Shown: positions 5,747 through 12,985 of the stretch, piece by piece
Layout: every line of letters begins with the position of its first letter
Position numbering within the stretch: the first letter of the stretch is position 1
Assembly: GCA_020721025.1 (NCBI GenBank)
Contig: DYNO01000011.1
Span: 10,767-25,359 of the forward strand
Length of the DNA stretch: 14,593 nucleotides
Reading direction: 5' to 3'
From: Thiomargarita sp.
GTDB lineage: Bacteria > Pseudomonadota > Gammaproteobacteria > Beggiatoales > Beggiatoaceae
The notes under the pieces: generated by a model
Databases searched by the model: none
Told to the model about the DNA's origin: nothing
The model's input: only the letters and a program-made list of their open reading frames with translations
Translations under genes and position numbers: made by a program

Positions 5747-6178
5747 ATGAATACACAACAAGGTTTTACACTGTTAGAAATGTTGGTGGTTTTGGTGATT
5801 ATTGGCTTATTGGCGGGCTTGGTTGGTCCGCGATTGTTCACCCAAGTTGATGCTGCAAAAGTAAAAACTGCCAGTACCCAAGTCAAAATGCTCAAGGGCA
5901 GTCTCGAAGCCATGCGGCTGGATATTGGACGTTATCCGACGACCGAAGAAGGAATTAATTTGTTGCGCGCCCCGCCTGCCGATGAAACAATTAAAACATT
6001 ATGGAAAGGTCCTTATTTGGACGATACGGTGCCGCTCGATCCTTGGAATCATCCTTATCAATATGCTTATGTTACCAGCGTCAATGGGCAACCCTTTGTT
6101 TTATATTCGCTCGGTGCAGATGGACAACCCGGTGGCGCAGAATACAATGCAGATGTGGGCTATTTACCGAATAAATAA
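5747..6178 (+). CDS. gspG: Type II secretion major pseudopilin GspG-like
   Basis: The 143-residue product begins MNTQQG|FTLLEMLVVLVII, a class III (prepilin) leader of six residues cut by prepilin peptidase before Phe, with Glu5 of the mature protein and a hydrophobic N-terminal helix. The rest is GspG-like: DIGRYPTTEEG, WKGPYL, PLDPWNHPYQY, and a C-terminal GADGQPGG calcium-loop-like segment. GspG builds the periplasmic pseudopilus of type II secretion. Length is normal for the family. No other gsp gene lies beside it; the downstream neighbours are glycan genes, so it is either a solitary copy serving a system encoded elsewhere or a relative with another use. The start is fixed by the prepilin leader; the Shine-Dalgarno sequence is weak. 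Confidence 0.9.
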   Translation: MNTQQGFTLLEMLVVLVIIGLLAGLVGPRLFTQVDAAKVKTASTQVKMLKGSLEAMRLDIGRYPTTEEGINLLRAPPADETIKTLWKGPYLDDTVPLDPWNHPYQYAYVTSVNGQPFVLYSLGADGQPGGAEYNADVGYLPNK

Positions 6179-6235
6179 CATTTTTTCTTGGCATCACATG
6201 ATCCACTGCTCAATCACCAGACGATTTCTACTTGC

Positions 6236-7696
6236 ATGACTCACTCTATCCTGATACTTTGTCCCGATGTTATCACCGAACGCATGGCAGGTCCCGCAAT
6301 TCGTTATTGGGAATTTGCCAGTGCCTTAGCCACTCGCTTCGAGGTGACATTAGCCGCAGTGAACGCGACCTCGCCGACGTTAAAGTCGCCCCTGCCCCAC
6401 ATTCATTTGACACAACATACTCCAGAAAATATCGATCAACTGATTGAACAGCATGATATTATTTTGTTTCAAGGTTACATTTTAGATACTTACCCAATGC
6501 TGCGTCAGAGTAATAAAGTGCTGATCGCCGATCTCTACGATCCCATTCCGCTCGAAGGATTGGAACTGCACAATGGCTTAGAAGTGGACTGGGAAAGGCT
6601 GCATAAACAAGTCAATATGCTCAATGACCAGCTCAGATGGGCGGATTACTTTCTCTGTGCCAGTGAACGCCAACGGGATTTATGGTTAGGGCATTTATTG
6701 GCATTAAAGCGCGTTAATCCAGCCACTTACAACGAAATGCAGCAACGCATTTTAACTGTGCCATTTGGATTACCCAATACACCCGCACAACGAACCGGGA
6801 TTGGGTTGAGACAACAGTTTGATAAAGAAGGAAAATTTATTTTGCTGTGGGGTGGTGGTATTTGGGAATGGTTTGATCCGCTCACCGTCATTCGTGCGGT
6901 GCATCGCGTCAGTCAACTTTATACCGACGTATGTTTGGTTTTCTTAGGGACAAAACACCCCAATCCCGGCATTGACATCATGCCCATGCAGCACCGTGCT
7001 GAGGAATTGGCGAAAGAATTGGGATTGCACGGCAAACAAGTGATTTTTCAACCCGGTTGGGTGCCTTACGACATGCTGCAAAATTACCTGCTTGATAGCA
7101 ATGTCGGAGTCACCGCGCATTTTGACACGTTAGAAACCTATTTTTCATTTCGCACCCGAATCTTGCATTATTTGTGGGCCGGCAAACCGATAATCACCAC
7201 TCGAGGCGATGTCCTAGCCGATGCGATTATCGAAGCGAAAGCCGGCATCGTGCTTGATTATGAAGACGAAGATGCGTGGGTCGAAGCGATAGAAAAATTG
7301 CATCATCCGATTTATTACGCCAGCTATTTACAAGGGGTGAAAACCTTAGCGAAACATTATCTCTGGTCAAATGTCACGGAACCGTTGATTGAATTATGTC
7401 AACACGCCACCCCCGCGCCAGACATGTATTTCACGACGCATGGGCGACAACTGATTGCATTGGGACATGATCCGTATCAAATTGAATTACAACAACTTAA
7501 TCATAATCTACAACAAGCGCACCAACAAACGCAACAAGTGCATGAACAATTACTGACTGAATATCAGAATTTACACCTTGAGCATCAACAAGTTGAGCGA
7601 GAATTACAAGAACTGAAAACCTACTTAGATCGCATCGAACATTCCAATTCGTGGCGGTTGACTGCGCCATTGCGTGCCTTTCGGCGGTTTTGGTGA
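6236..7696 (+). CDS. GT4-like glycosyltransferase with C-terminal coiled coil
   Basis: A 486-residue GT-B-type glycosyltransferase, probably for surface polysaccharide. The N-terminal domain opens THSILILCPDVITERMAGPA with IRYWEFASALA, a pattern seen in GT4-like enzymes of O-antigen/exopolysaccharide loci. The donor domain has WGGGIWEWFDP (about 205-215) and LWAGKPIITTRGD (about 313-325). Residues 415-468 are a Gln-rich coiled coil (LQQAHQQTQQVHEQLL), ending in SNSWRLTAPLRAFRRF, a tail motif common in polysaccharide proteins. No signal peptide is seen; it should be cytoplasmic, perhaps membrane-peripheral through the basic tail. An upstream in-frame TTG at 6188 would add 16 non-conserved residues, so the ATG at 6236 is chosen. 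It starts 57 bases after gspG. Sugar specificity is unknown. Confidence 0.85.
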   Translation: MTHSILILCPDVITERMAGPAIRYWEFASALATRFEVTLAAVNATSPTLKSPLPHIHLTQHTPENIDQLIEQHDIILFQGYILDTYPMLRQSNKVLIADLYDPIPLEGLELHNGLEVDWERLHKQVNMLNDQLRWADYFLCASERQRDLWLGHLLALKRVNPATYNEMQQRILTVPFGLPNTPAQRTGIGLRQQFDKEGKFILLWGGGIWEWFDPLTVIRAVHRVSQLYTDVCLVFLGTKHPNPGIDIMPMQHRAEELAKELGLHGKQVIFQPGWVPYDMLQNYLLDSNVGVTAHFDTLETYFSFRTRILHYLWAGKPIITTRGDVLADAIIEAKAGIVLDYEDEDAWVEAIEKLHHPIYYASYLQGVKTLAKHYLWSNVTEPLIELCQHATPAPDMYFTTHGRQLIALGHDPYQIELQQLNHNLQQAHQQTQQVHEQLLTEYQNLHLEHQQVERELQELKTYLDRIEHSNSWRLTAPLRAFRRFW

Positions 7697-7791
7697 TAGC
7701 TGAAATTGGCGATGAAAATCATAAACAGAATTTTTCTGAATTTATTCATTGAGTTAAATCGTGATTTGATCCGCCCTTTTGGAGCGATGAC

Positions 7792-8373
7792 ATGGCATAT
7801 TTTGCAAAAAAACTGGTGCGTGATCTGTTGATGCCATTTGCCATAATGAGCAATCAATTCAACGGGATACGCAAAATCTGGGCGCATACTCGTCTGGCTA
7901 CCCAAGTTAATTTTCCGCTGGATCCAAGTGTGGTGGTGTTGGATTGTCCGGAAATTCATGGCACGAGAAATATCTGTTTAGGCAAGAATTTATTGTTGTA
8001 TCGCGAAGTGTATTTTGAAACGCAGGGCAGTGGTGAAATACTGCTGGAAGATGAGATCGTGCTGTCACGCGGCGTTCACCTTGTTTCCTTCAGTAAAATT
8101 CACATTGGTCGCGGCACCATGATTGGCGAATATAGTAGCATTCGTGATGCCAACCATCGGATATCAAAAGAATTAATGCGTTATTCTGGACATGAGACAC
8201 GACCGATTATTATTGGGAAAAATGTTTGGATTGGGCGGGGAGTTACGATCTTGCCAGGGGTCACGATTGGCGATAATGCGGTCATCGGCGCAAATGCGGT
8301 GGTTACTCAAGACATTGCCGAACGCACTATTGCTGTGGGAATGCCGGCACGTCCGATGAAATTTATTGGATAA
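7792..8373 (+). CDS. Left-handed beta-helix acyltransferase (WbbJ/maa type)
   Basis: This 193-residue protein is an O-acyltransferase of the hexapeptide-repeat family. Isoleucine/valine-led hexapeptides run from about residue 55 to the end (for example IHIGRGTMIGEYSSI, IIIGKNVWIGRGVTILPGVT, IGDNAVIGANAVVTQDI), closed by VGMPARPMKFIG. The likely catalytic His is H122 in RDANH. Such enzymes transfer acetyl from acetyl-CoA to sugars as trimers; the substrate here is presumably a glycan or its lipid-linked precursor, from the neighbouring glycosyltransferase. A basic, hydrophobic N-terminus (about 1-30) may touch the membrane. GGAG lies about ten bases before the ATG. It is five bases upstream of the HAD gene, so the two are probably cotranslated. 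Confidence 0.9.
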   Translation: MAYFAKKLVRDLLMPFAIMSNQFNGIRKIWAHTRLATQVNFPLDPSVVVLDCPEIHGTRNICLGKNLLLYREVYFETQGSGEILLEDEIVLSRGVHLVSFSKIHIGRGTMIGEYSSIRDANHRISKELMRYSGHETRPIIIGKNVWIGRGVTILPGVTIGDNAVIGANAVVTQDIAERTIAVGMPARPMKFIG

Positions 8374-8378
8374 AAAAT

Positions 8379-8954
8379 ATGAAATTTATCAAACGTTTAG
8401 TCTATGCAGTACAGATGGGTTGGCGACATCGGCAACAATTGCGCGAAATTTACCAACAAACGCAAGCCCGACAACTGTATCAATTGTCACCGGAATATTT
8501 GAAACAACGGGGAATTCAAGTTTTAGTGCTTGATTTTGATGGTGTTTTGGCAGCACATGGCGACATTTTGCCCACCCGTGAATGTCAAACATGGTTGCAG
8601 CACTGTGTTGAAACCTTTGGGGCATCGCAAATTTTTATTTTATCAAACAAACCGTTACCGCTGAGAATGGCGTATTTTGCTACAGATTTCGCAGGAGTGC
8701 GTTGTATTGCGGGGGTGAGAAAAAAACCCTATCCCGACGGTTTACAACAGATTATGACGCTTACCGAATGCCTACCCCAACAAATTTTACTCGCAGACGA
8801 CAGATTACTCACAGGAATTTTAGCGGGTTGTATCGCACAAGTGCAAGTGAGTTACATCACTCGTCCGTATGTGCAATTACGCAACCGCCCGTTACAAGAG
8901 AGCTTTTTTATGGCACTGCGAGTTTCAGAACGCTTTTTAATTCAACTTCTGTAA
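8379..8954 (+). CDS. HAD superfamily (IIIA, YqeG-like) phosphatase
   Basis: A 191-residue HAD-fold hydrolase. Motif I is LDFDGVLA (nucleophile D52, acid/base D54), motif II is ILSNKP (S89), motif III is RKKPYPDG (K115/K116), and motif IV is ADDRLLTG (D140/D141). Where the usual IIIA motif reads DxxxTD, this protein has LLTG, a change that may weaken metal binding. There is no large cap domain. The first 45 residues are a basic helical region (WRHRQQLREIYQQTQARQLY). The substrate is unknown; by position it probably acts on a phosphorylated sugar or lipid of the same glycan route as the acyltransferase five bases upstream. It is the last gene of the rightward glycan group and converges on dgkA. 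Confidence 0.82.
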   Translation: MKFIKRLVYAVQMGWRHRQQLREIYQQTQARQLYQLSPEYLKQRGIQVLVLDFDGVLAAHGDILPTRECQTWLQHCVETFGASQIFILSNKPLPLRMAYFATDFAGVRCIAGVRKKPYPDGLQQIMTLTECLPQQILLADDRLLTGILAGCIAQVQVSYITRPYVQLRNRPLQESFFMALRVSERFLIQLL

Positions 8955-9011
8955 CCGATTGACACAGGAAAAACCCGTGAACATAACAATTTTCAAGTGA
9001 GCAATAGAAAA

Positions 9012-9368
9012 TTAATCGAATAAAATCAAGAGCCAAATTACACACGTTCCGCAAAGAGACACAAATACCGCGGCAGAACCCAAATCTTTCGCGCGTTTAA
9101 TCAATGGATGCCATTCTTCACTTAAGCCATCAGCCACGGCTTCAATCGCAGAATTGAGCAACTCCGCCAATAAAATTAAGAATAAACAACCGATTAAGAT
9201 GGCGCGTTCCACGCCCGTTTGTCCCAACCATAACCCAATCGGCATCAGGGTACAGACGAGAATGACCTCTTGACGAAAGGCTTCTTCATTCACCCACGCG
9301 GCTTTAAACCCGGACAGTGAGTAGCCTACTGCGTTGATAATGCGAGTGAATCCGGTCGTTTTCTTCAT
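9012..9368 (-). CDS. dgkA: Diacylglycerol kinase (integral membrane, prokaryotic type)
   Basis: A 118-residue inner-membrane kinase that turns diacylglycerol into phosphatidate with ATP, recycling lipid from membrane-derived oligosaccharide or lipid A work. From the ATG at 9368 the key residues fall at the E. coli numbers: E28 (NEEAFRQE), E69 and N72 (AELLNS), E76 (AIEAV), and K94-D95 (RAKDLGSAA). Three hydrophobic helices follow a short amphipathic N-terminus (MKKTTGFTRIINA). The chosen start overlaps the gcvPB stop as ATGA, indicating coupled translation. An ATG nine bases earlier adds MAY and spoils the alignment. It lacks its own promoter and depends on gcvPB transcription. Confident. Confidence 0.95.
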   Translation of the reverse strand: MKKTTGFTRIINAVGYSLSGFKAAWVNEEAFRQEVILVCTLMPIGLWLGQTGVERAILIGCLFLILLAELLNSAIEAVADGLSEEWHPLIKRAKDLGSAAVFVSLCGTCVIWLLILFD

Positions 9369-10810
9369 GTATGCCATACGATATTCAAATCTTTTGCCGC
9401 TTTCACATCGTCCAAACGTTTCACGGGTAGGGTATGTGGGGCATTTTTCACTAAATCTGGCTGCGTGCGCGCTTCTTCAAGAATTTCTTGTAATGCTTGC
9501 ACGAAGTTATCCAACGTTTGCTTGTCTTCGGTTTCCGTCGGTTCAATCAACAAACATTCGGGAATCAACAAGGGAAAATACGTGGTTGGCGCGTGAAAAC
9601 CTTTGTCTAACAATCGTTTAGCAATATCCATCGCCGTGATACCTAACTCTTTTGCTTGCTTTTTCGCAGAGATAATAAACTCATGACTGGCACGCCGTTG
9701 AGGAAAGGCAAGATCAAATCCTGCTTGTGCCAACTGGGTCGCTAAGTAATTGGCATTTAAGGCAGAAAATTCCGCAACTCTCGCCATGCCGTCTTGACCT
9801 AATAGCCGGGCATAAATGTAGGCTCGTAATAATACTCCGATATTTCCAGCATTTGCCAACAATCTGCCAATAGTTTGCGGACATTCCCGTTCCGTGAGCC
9901 AATGATACTGCTGACCGTCGTAACTCACGAAGGGTACAGGCAAAAATGGTTGTAATCGCTCGCTCACGCCCACTGGACCGGCACCGGGTCCACCCCCTCC
10001 GTGAGGAGTCGCAAAAGTTTTGTGTAAATTGACGTGAATCACATCAAATCCCATGTCACCGGGACGTACTTTACCCAAAATAGCGTTTAAATTCGCGCCA
10101 TCGTAGTATAATAGTCCACCGGCTTGATGAACAATTTTTGCAATTTCAACAATTTGCCGCTCAAAAATTCCTAAGGTGGAAGGATTGGTCAGCATAATTC
10201 CCGCAGTTTGCGCGCCGACACTGTTTTTTAACGTGGCAATATCCACATCGCCATTCGCAAGTGTTGGAATTTCACGCACTTTATAACCACACATCACTGC
10301 GGATGTGGGATTGGTACCATGCGCGGCATCTGGTACGAGCATTTCTGTGCGCGCGATATCCTGACGAGCCTCATGGTAAGCACGAATCATGGCAACTCCG
10401 GCAAATTCACCTTGCGCGCCGGCGGCTGGTGCCAGAGAAATGCTGTGCATCCCCGTGATTTCTTTCAAAATTTGTTGCAAATCGTACAAACACGCTAACA
10501 CACTTTGACTGTGGCTTGCGGGGGTGGCGGGGTGATGGGCAAGCAGGGCGGGCAACATCGCTAACCGATTGCAAACTTTGGGATTATATTTCATCGTGCA
10601 TGAACCCAAGGGGTAAAAATGGGTGTCGATGGAAAAATTTTGCTGTGATAAACGGGTATAATGGCGTACCACTTGCATTTCAGAAACTTCGGGCAAATTT
10701 AACGGTTGCTTGCGTAAAAATCTTTCAGGAATATCAATCGGTTCTGTGACAGTTGTAGGAAATTGAGTTGGAGCGGTGCGTCCGGGGCGGGAATGTTCAA
10801 AAATCAGCAT
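9365..10810 (-). CDS. gcvPB: Glycine dehydrogenase (decarboxylating) subunit 2
   Basis: This is the C-terminal, PLP-carrying half of the glycine cleavage P-protein (481 residues), in the split two-subunit form; it decarboxylates glycine and passes aminomethyl to lipoyl-GcvH. The PLP lysine is K264 in HVNLHKTFATPHGGGG, followed by the Gly-rich loop. FYPLGSCTMKYNPK near residue 70 and VPDAAHGTNPTSA are family hallmarks. Residues near the C-terminus (LLIEPTETEDKQTLD) also fit. The partner gcvPA, gcvH and gcvT are not adjacent: upstream is a divergent lipoprotein gene. It overlaps dgkA by four bases. Translation starts at ATG 10810; a TATAAT box lies 36 bases upstream of it. Confidence 0.95.
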   Translation of the reverse strand: MLIFEHSRPGRTAPTQFPTTVTEPIDIPERFLRKQPLNLPEVSEMQVVRHYTRLSQQNFSIDTHFYPLGSCTMKYNPKVCNRLAMLPALLAHHPATPASHSQSVLACLYDLQQILKEITGMHSISLAPAAGAQGEFAGVAMIRAYHEARQDIARTEMLVPDAAHGTNPTSAVMCGYKVREIPTLANGDVDIATLKNSVGAQTAGIMLTNPSTLGIFERQIVEIAKIVHQAGGLLYYDGANLNAILGKVRPGDMGFDVIHVNLHKTFATPHGGGGPGAGPVGVSERLQPFLPVPFVSYDGQQYHWLTERECPQTIGRLLANAGNIGVLLRAYIYARLLGQDGMARVAEFSALNANYLATQLAQAGFDLAFPQRRASHEFIISAKKQAKELGITAMDIAKRLLDKGFHAPTTYFPLLIPECLLIEPTETEDKQTLDNFVQALQEILEEARTQPDLVKNAPHTLPVKRLDDVKAAKDLNIVWHT

Positions 10811-10845
10811 GGTATCTTTGTCAAATTTTGAGGATTATCGAAGGC

Positions 10846-10851
10846 ATTATA
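10846..10851 (-). promoter_or_regulatory. -10 element upstream of gcvPB
   Basis: A perfect TATAAT is read on the minus strand, leaving about 30 bases of leader before the ATG. No good -35 is found 16-18 bases upstream, so an activator may be needed. No glycine-riboswitch-like structure was recognised in the short leader. Confidence 0.45.
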
Positions 10852-10946
10852 CACAATTTTTCGTAGAATCGGCTGTTGTGAGCGCGCCTATTTTTAAATT
10901 TAAGGTATTTGCCATGATGATGCCGTTTCAAGCAAAAATTTAGTAG

Positions 10947-10975
10947 TTGAGTTAGTTCGCATAAACCTTTACAAT
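10947..10975 (+). promoter_or_regulatory. Sigma-70 promoter for the lipoprotein gene at 11012
   Basis: TTGAGT (10947-10952) and TACAAT (10970-10975) are separated by 17 bases. Start of transcription would be near 10982, 30 bases before the ATG. The -10 matches five of six and the -35 four of six. Confidence 0.5.
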
Positions 10976-11011
10976 AACTTAATTTTTATCACATACTTTC
11001 TTGGTTGAACG

Positions 11012-11917
11012 ATGAAAACATTTCATTTTTGGTTAATATTTATACCTCTGATATTCATGGGTTGTAGCACCACTCCCACGAAATCTGACTCAAAATCTGA
11101 TAAATCTCATGCCACTGCCAAGACATCAGACGCAGCCACCCCCAGTCAGGATTGGAAAAAAGTTGAGCAGCCGCAACAAGCTGTGTGGGCAGATGATGGT
11201 TCGGAAGTTGCGACAACACTATTGATATATGAGGAAAAATCCAGTGCTGGCAAAAATGCACCCACAGAAAAACGCAACGTTAAGCATCAATTGTTCGTGC
11301 AAAAAGCAGATGGTACAGATCGTCGAGCGATAACAGGTGTGCGGGAATATAAAAGTGGCACATTGTATCACATGAAACAAGCTGAATATTTTGTGCTGGA
11401 ATCGCTGTTAGACAATGGTGCGCGGCGATTTGACAAGATTTCTCCGAAGGGCAATGAGATTTTGATCATGGAAATCCCTGAATCTTCTCGTTTACCCACT
11501 TGTCCTGCGAAAAAAGGCAGTAAAACCATAGAACCATTGCAAATTGCACAAACCGTCATTCCCTCGCCAGATGGCAAGTTACTCGCCAATATTTACAGCC
11601 CGGAATGTGGTCAAGTGACGGTTGAATTTTTGTATGCCAATAATTTAAATTTCATTGATAGCAAGATGTTAGCGATTTCTGAACCGGTGAACGCGCTGTG
11701 GCATCCGGAGGGCTATATTCTTCTGGTAAACAATGGGATAAAGCAAGCGTGGCAAGTGACCATTCAGGGACAGCCCACTTCGACCACGCCCCCGCGTTGT
11801 ATCAGTCCCGTCACCACCAGTAGCAATATTTCAGCATCTGGCGAAATGATTTATTTCAAAGACAAAGCCTTAGCGACTCAAAAAGTGACTCGTGAAAATG
11901 TATTTGGATGTCATTAA
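11012..11917 (+). CDS. Lipoprotein, possibly beta-propeller (TolB-like) repeats
   Basis: The 301-residue product has a lipoprotein signal peptide (MKTFHFWLIFIPLIFMGC) with Cys18 as acylation site; the lipobox IFMGC is slightly unusual. A Ser/Lys/Thr-rich linker (about 19-45) leads to a folded region. That region contains several blade-like segments: AVWADDGSEVATTLLI, KADGTDRRAITGV, VIPSPDGKLLANIYS and ALWHPEGYILLV, recalling TolB/WD40-type strands (xSPDGxxLA). Four or more Cys residues in the second half could form disulfides. Neither a catalytic motif nor a named family is recognised. It is divergent from gcvPB with its own promoter and stands alone, so its function cannot be inferred from context. 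Periplasm-facing by its signal. Confidence 0.78.
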   Translation: MKTFHFWLIFIPLIFMGCSTTPTKSDSKSDKSHATAKTSDAATPSQDWKKVEQPQQAVWADDGSEVATTLLIYEEKSSAGKNAPTEKRNVKHQLFVQKADGTDRRAITGVREYKSGTLYHMKQAEYFVLESLLDNGARRFDKISPKGNEILIMEIPESSRLPTCPAKKGSKTIEPLQIAQTVIPSPDGKLLANIYSPECGQVTVEFLYANNLNFIDSKMLAISEPVNALWHPEGYILLVNNGIKQAWQVTIQGQPTSTTPPRCISPVTTSSNISASGEMIYFKDKALATQKVTRENVFGCH

Positions 11918-11960
11918 TTTCAATCATGAGGAATGGTGCAGTAATATTTTTCAGAGATTC

Positions 11961-11993
11961 AAACCTGTCAGGTTGCTGAAACCTGATAGGTTT
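11961..11993. repeat. Twin near-palindromic intergenic repeat
   Basis: AAACCTGTCAGGTT (11961-11974) and AAACCTGATAGGTTT (11979-11993) are two near-copies 18 bases apart. Each is itself an inverted repeat (AACCT..AGGTT), followed by AAAATAA. It lies 44 bases after the lipoprotein gene and could work as a bidirectional terminator-like hairpin, but the shape (short palindrome duplicated) fits a dispersed intergenic repeat. A similar AAACCTGTCAGG-type element is, as I recall, frequent in several bacterial genomes. Confidence 0.55.
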
Positions 11994-12097
11994 AAAATAA
12001 CCAATTTTCCTGACTTCTGGTGAAAATCGAAACCAAACTGCAACGACAATCCCGTTATGCTACACTTAACATTCATGATACTTTTGCCACTCACACC

Positions 12098-12940
12098 ATG
12101 AAACTGCTCGACTTCGATATTGGCTTAACGCACCCGTTTTTTCTGATTGCCGGACCCTGTGCCATTGAATCTGAACAACTTGCGCTTGATACCGCGGGAC
12201 AGATCAAAGAAATTACCCAGCAACTCCAGATTCCATTCATTTATAAATCCTCGTTTGACAAAGCGAATCGAACTTCCGCGCACAGTTTTCGCGGCTTGGG
12301 AATCGAACAAGGTTTAAAAATTCTGCAAACCGTTCGCCAACAAATTCAAGTTCCTATTCTCACCGATGTGCATGAAAACACACCATTAGCGGAAATTGCA
12401 TCAGTCGTCGATGTTTTACAAACTCCTGCTTTTCTCTGTCGGCAAACTGATTTCATCCAAAATGTTGCGAAACAAGGGCTTCCGCTGAATATCAAAAAAG
12501 GACAGTTTCTCGCGCCTGACGACATGCTCAACGTGGTCGAAAAAGCGAAAGCAACGGGAAATCAACAAATTATGGTATGTGAACGCGGCGTTTCTTTTGG
12601 ATATCATAACTTGGTGGTCGATATGCGATCTTTAGCGATGATGCGTAGCACGGATTGCCCGGTGATATTTGACGCAACCCATGCAGTGCAATTGCCCGGT
12701 GGACAGGGAACTGCATCAGGTGGACAGCGAGAATTTGTGCCGGTGTTGGCGCGTGCTGCGATTGCCGTAGGGGTGGCGGGGATTTTTATGGAAACCCATC
12801 CCAATCCGCATCAAGCCTTGAGTGATGGTGCCAATATGATCCCGCTGAACAAACTCGCTGAATTACTTAAGATTTTGAAAATACTCGATAATGCTGTCAA
12901 AACTCAGCCGTTTTTAGAAGAATCTGTCAACATTTTTTAG
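12098..12940 (+). CDS. kdsA: Kdo-8-phosphate synthase, metal-dependent type
   Basis: The enzyme (280 residues) condenses phosphoenolpyruvate with arabinose-5-phosphate to Kdo-8-phosphate, the first committed step to the Kdo of LPS inner core. LIAGPCAIES, YKSSFDKANRTSAHSFRG, LTDVHE, PAFLCRQTD, NIKKGQFLAP, ERGVSFGYHNLVVD and FMETHPNP match the family. Four metal ligands known from Aquifex aeolicus (C11, H185, E222, D233) are present as C21, H195, E232 and D243 with identical spacing, and THAVQLPGGQG is the metal-type loop. E. coli KdsA has Asn at the first position. A GTG frame opens at 12020, but the ATG at 12098 gives the normal length and N-terminus (MKLLDFDIG). It lacks the common neighbours pyrG and eno. 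Confidence 0.95.
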   Translation: MKLLDFDIGLTHPFFLIAGPCAIESEQLALDTAGQIKEITQQLQIPFIYKSSFDKANRTSAHSFRGLGIEQGLKILQTVRQQIQVPILTDVHENTPLAEIASVVDVLQTPAFLCRQTDFIQNVAKQGLPLNIKKGQFLAPDDMLNVVEKAKATGNQQIMVCERGVSFGYHNLVVDMRSLAMMRSTDCPVIFDATHAVQLPGGQGTASGGQREFVPVLARAAIAVGVAGIFMETHPNPHQALSDGANMIPLNKLAELLKILKILDNAVKTQPFLEESVNIF

Positions 12941-12985
12941 GATAATTTTAGAAAAATGCTCGAAAATGTCGCGCAGACTTTTGGC

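Noticed and set aside
7712..7831. 39-codon frame starting MKIINRIFLNLF ahead of the acyltransferase
   Set aside because: It overlaps the acyltransferase start in another frame and has no recognised homologue; the acyltransferase has the better ribosome-binding site. A leader peptide cannot be excluded.
12020..12097. GTG-initiated 26-residue extension of KdsA
   Set aside because: Family members begin at the MKLLDFDIG-like segment; the extra residues are not conserved in the family as I know it and no ribosome-binding site precedes the GTG.
12941..12985. Terminator between converging kdsA and hsdR
   Set aside because: No stem-loop or T-run is visible in the 45 bases.
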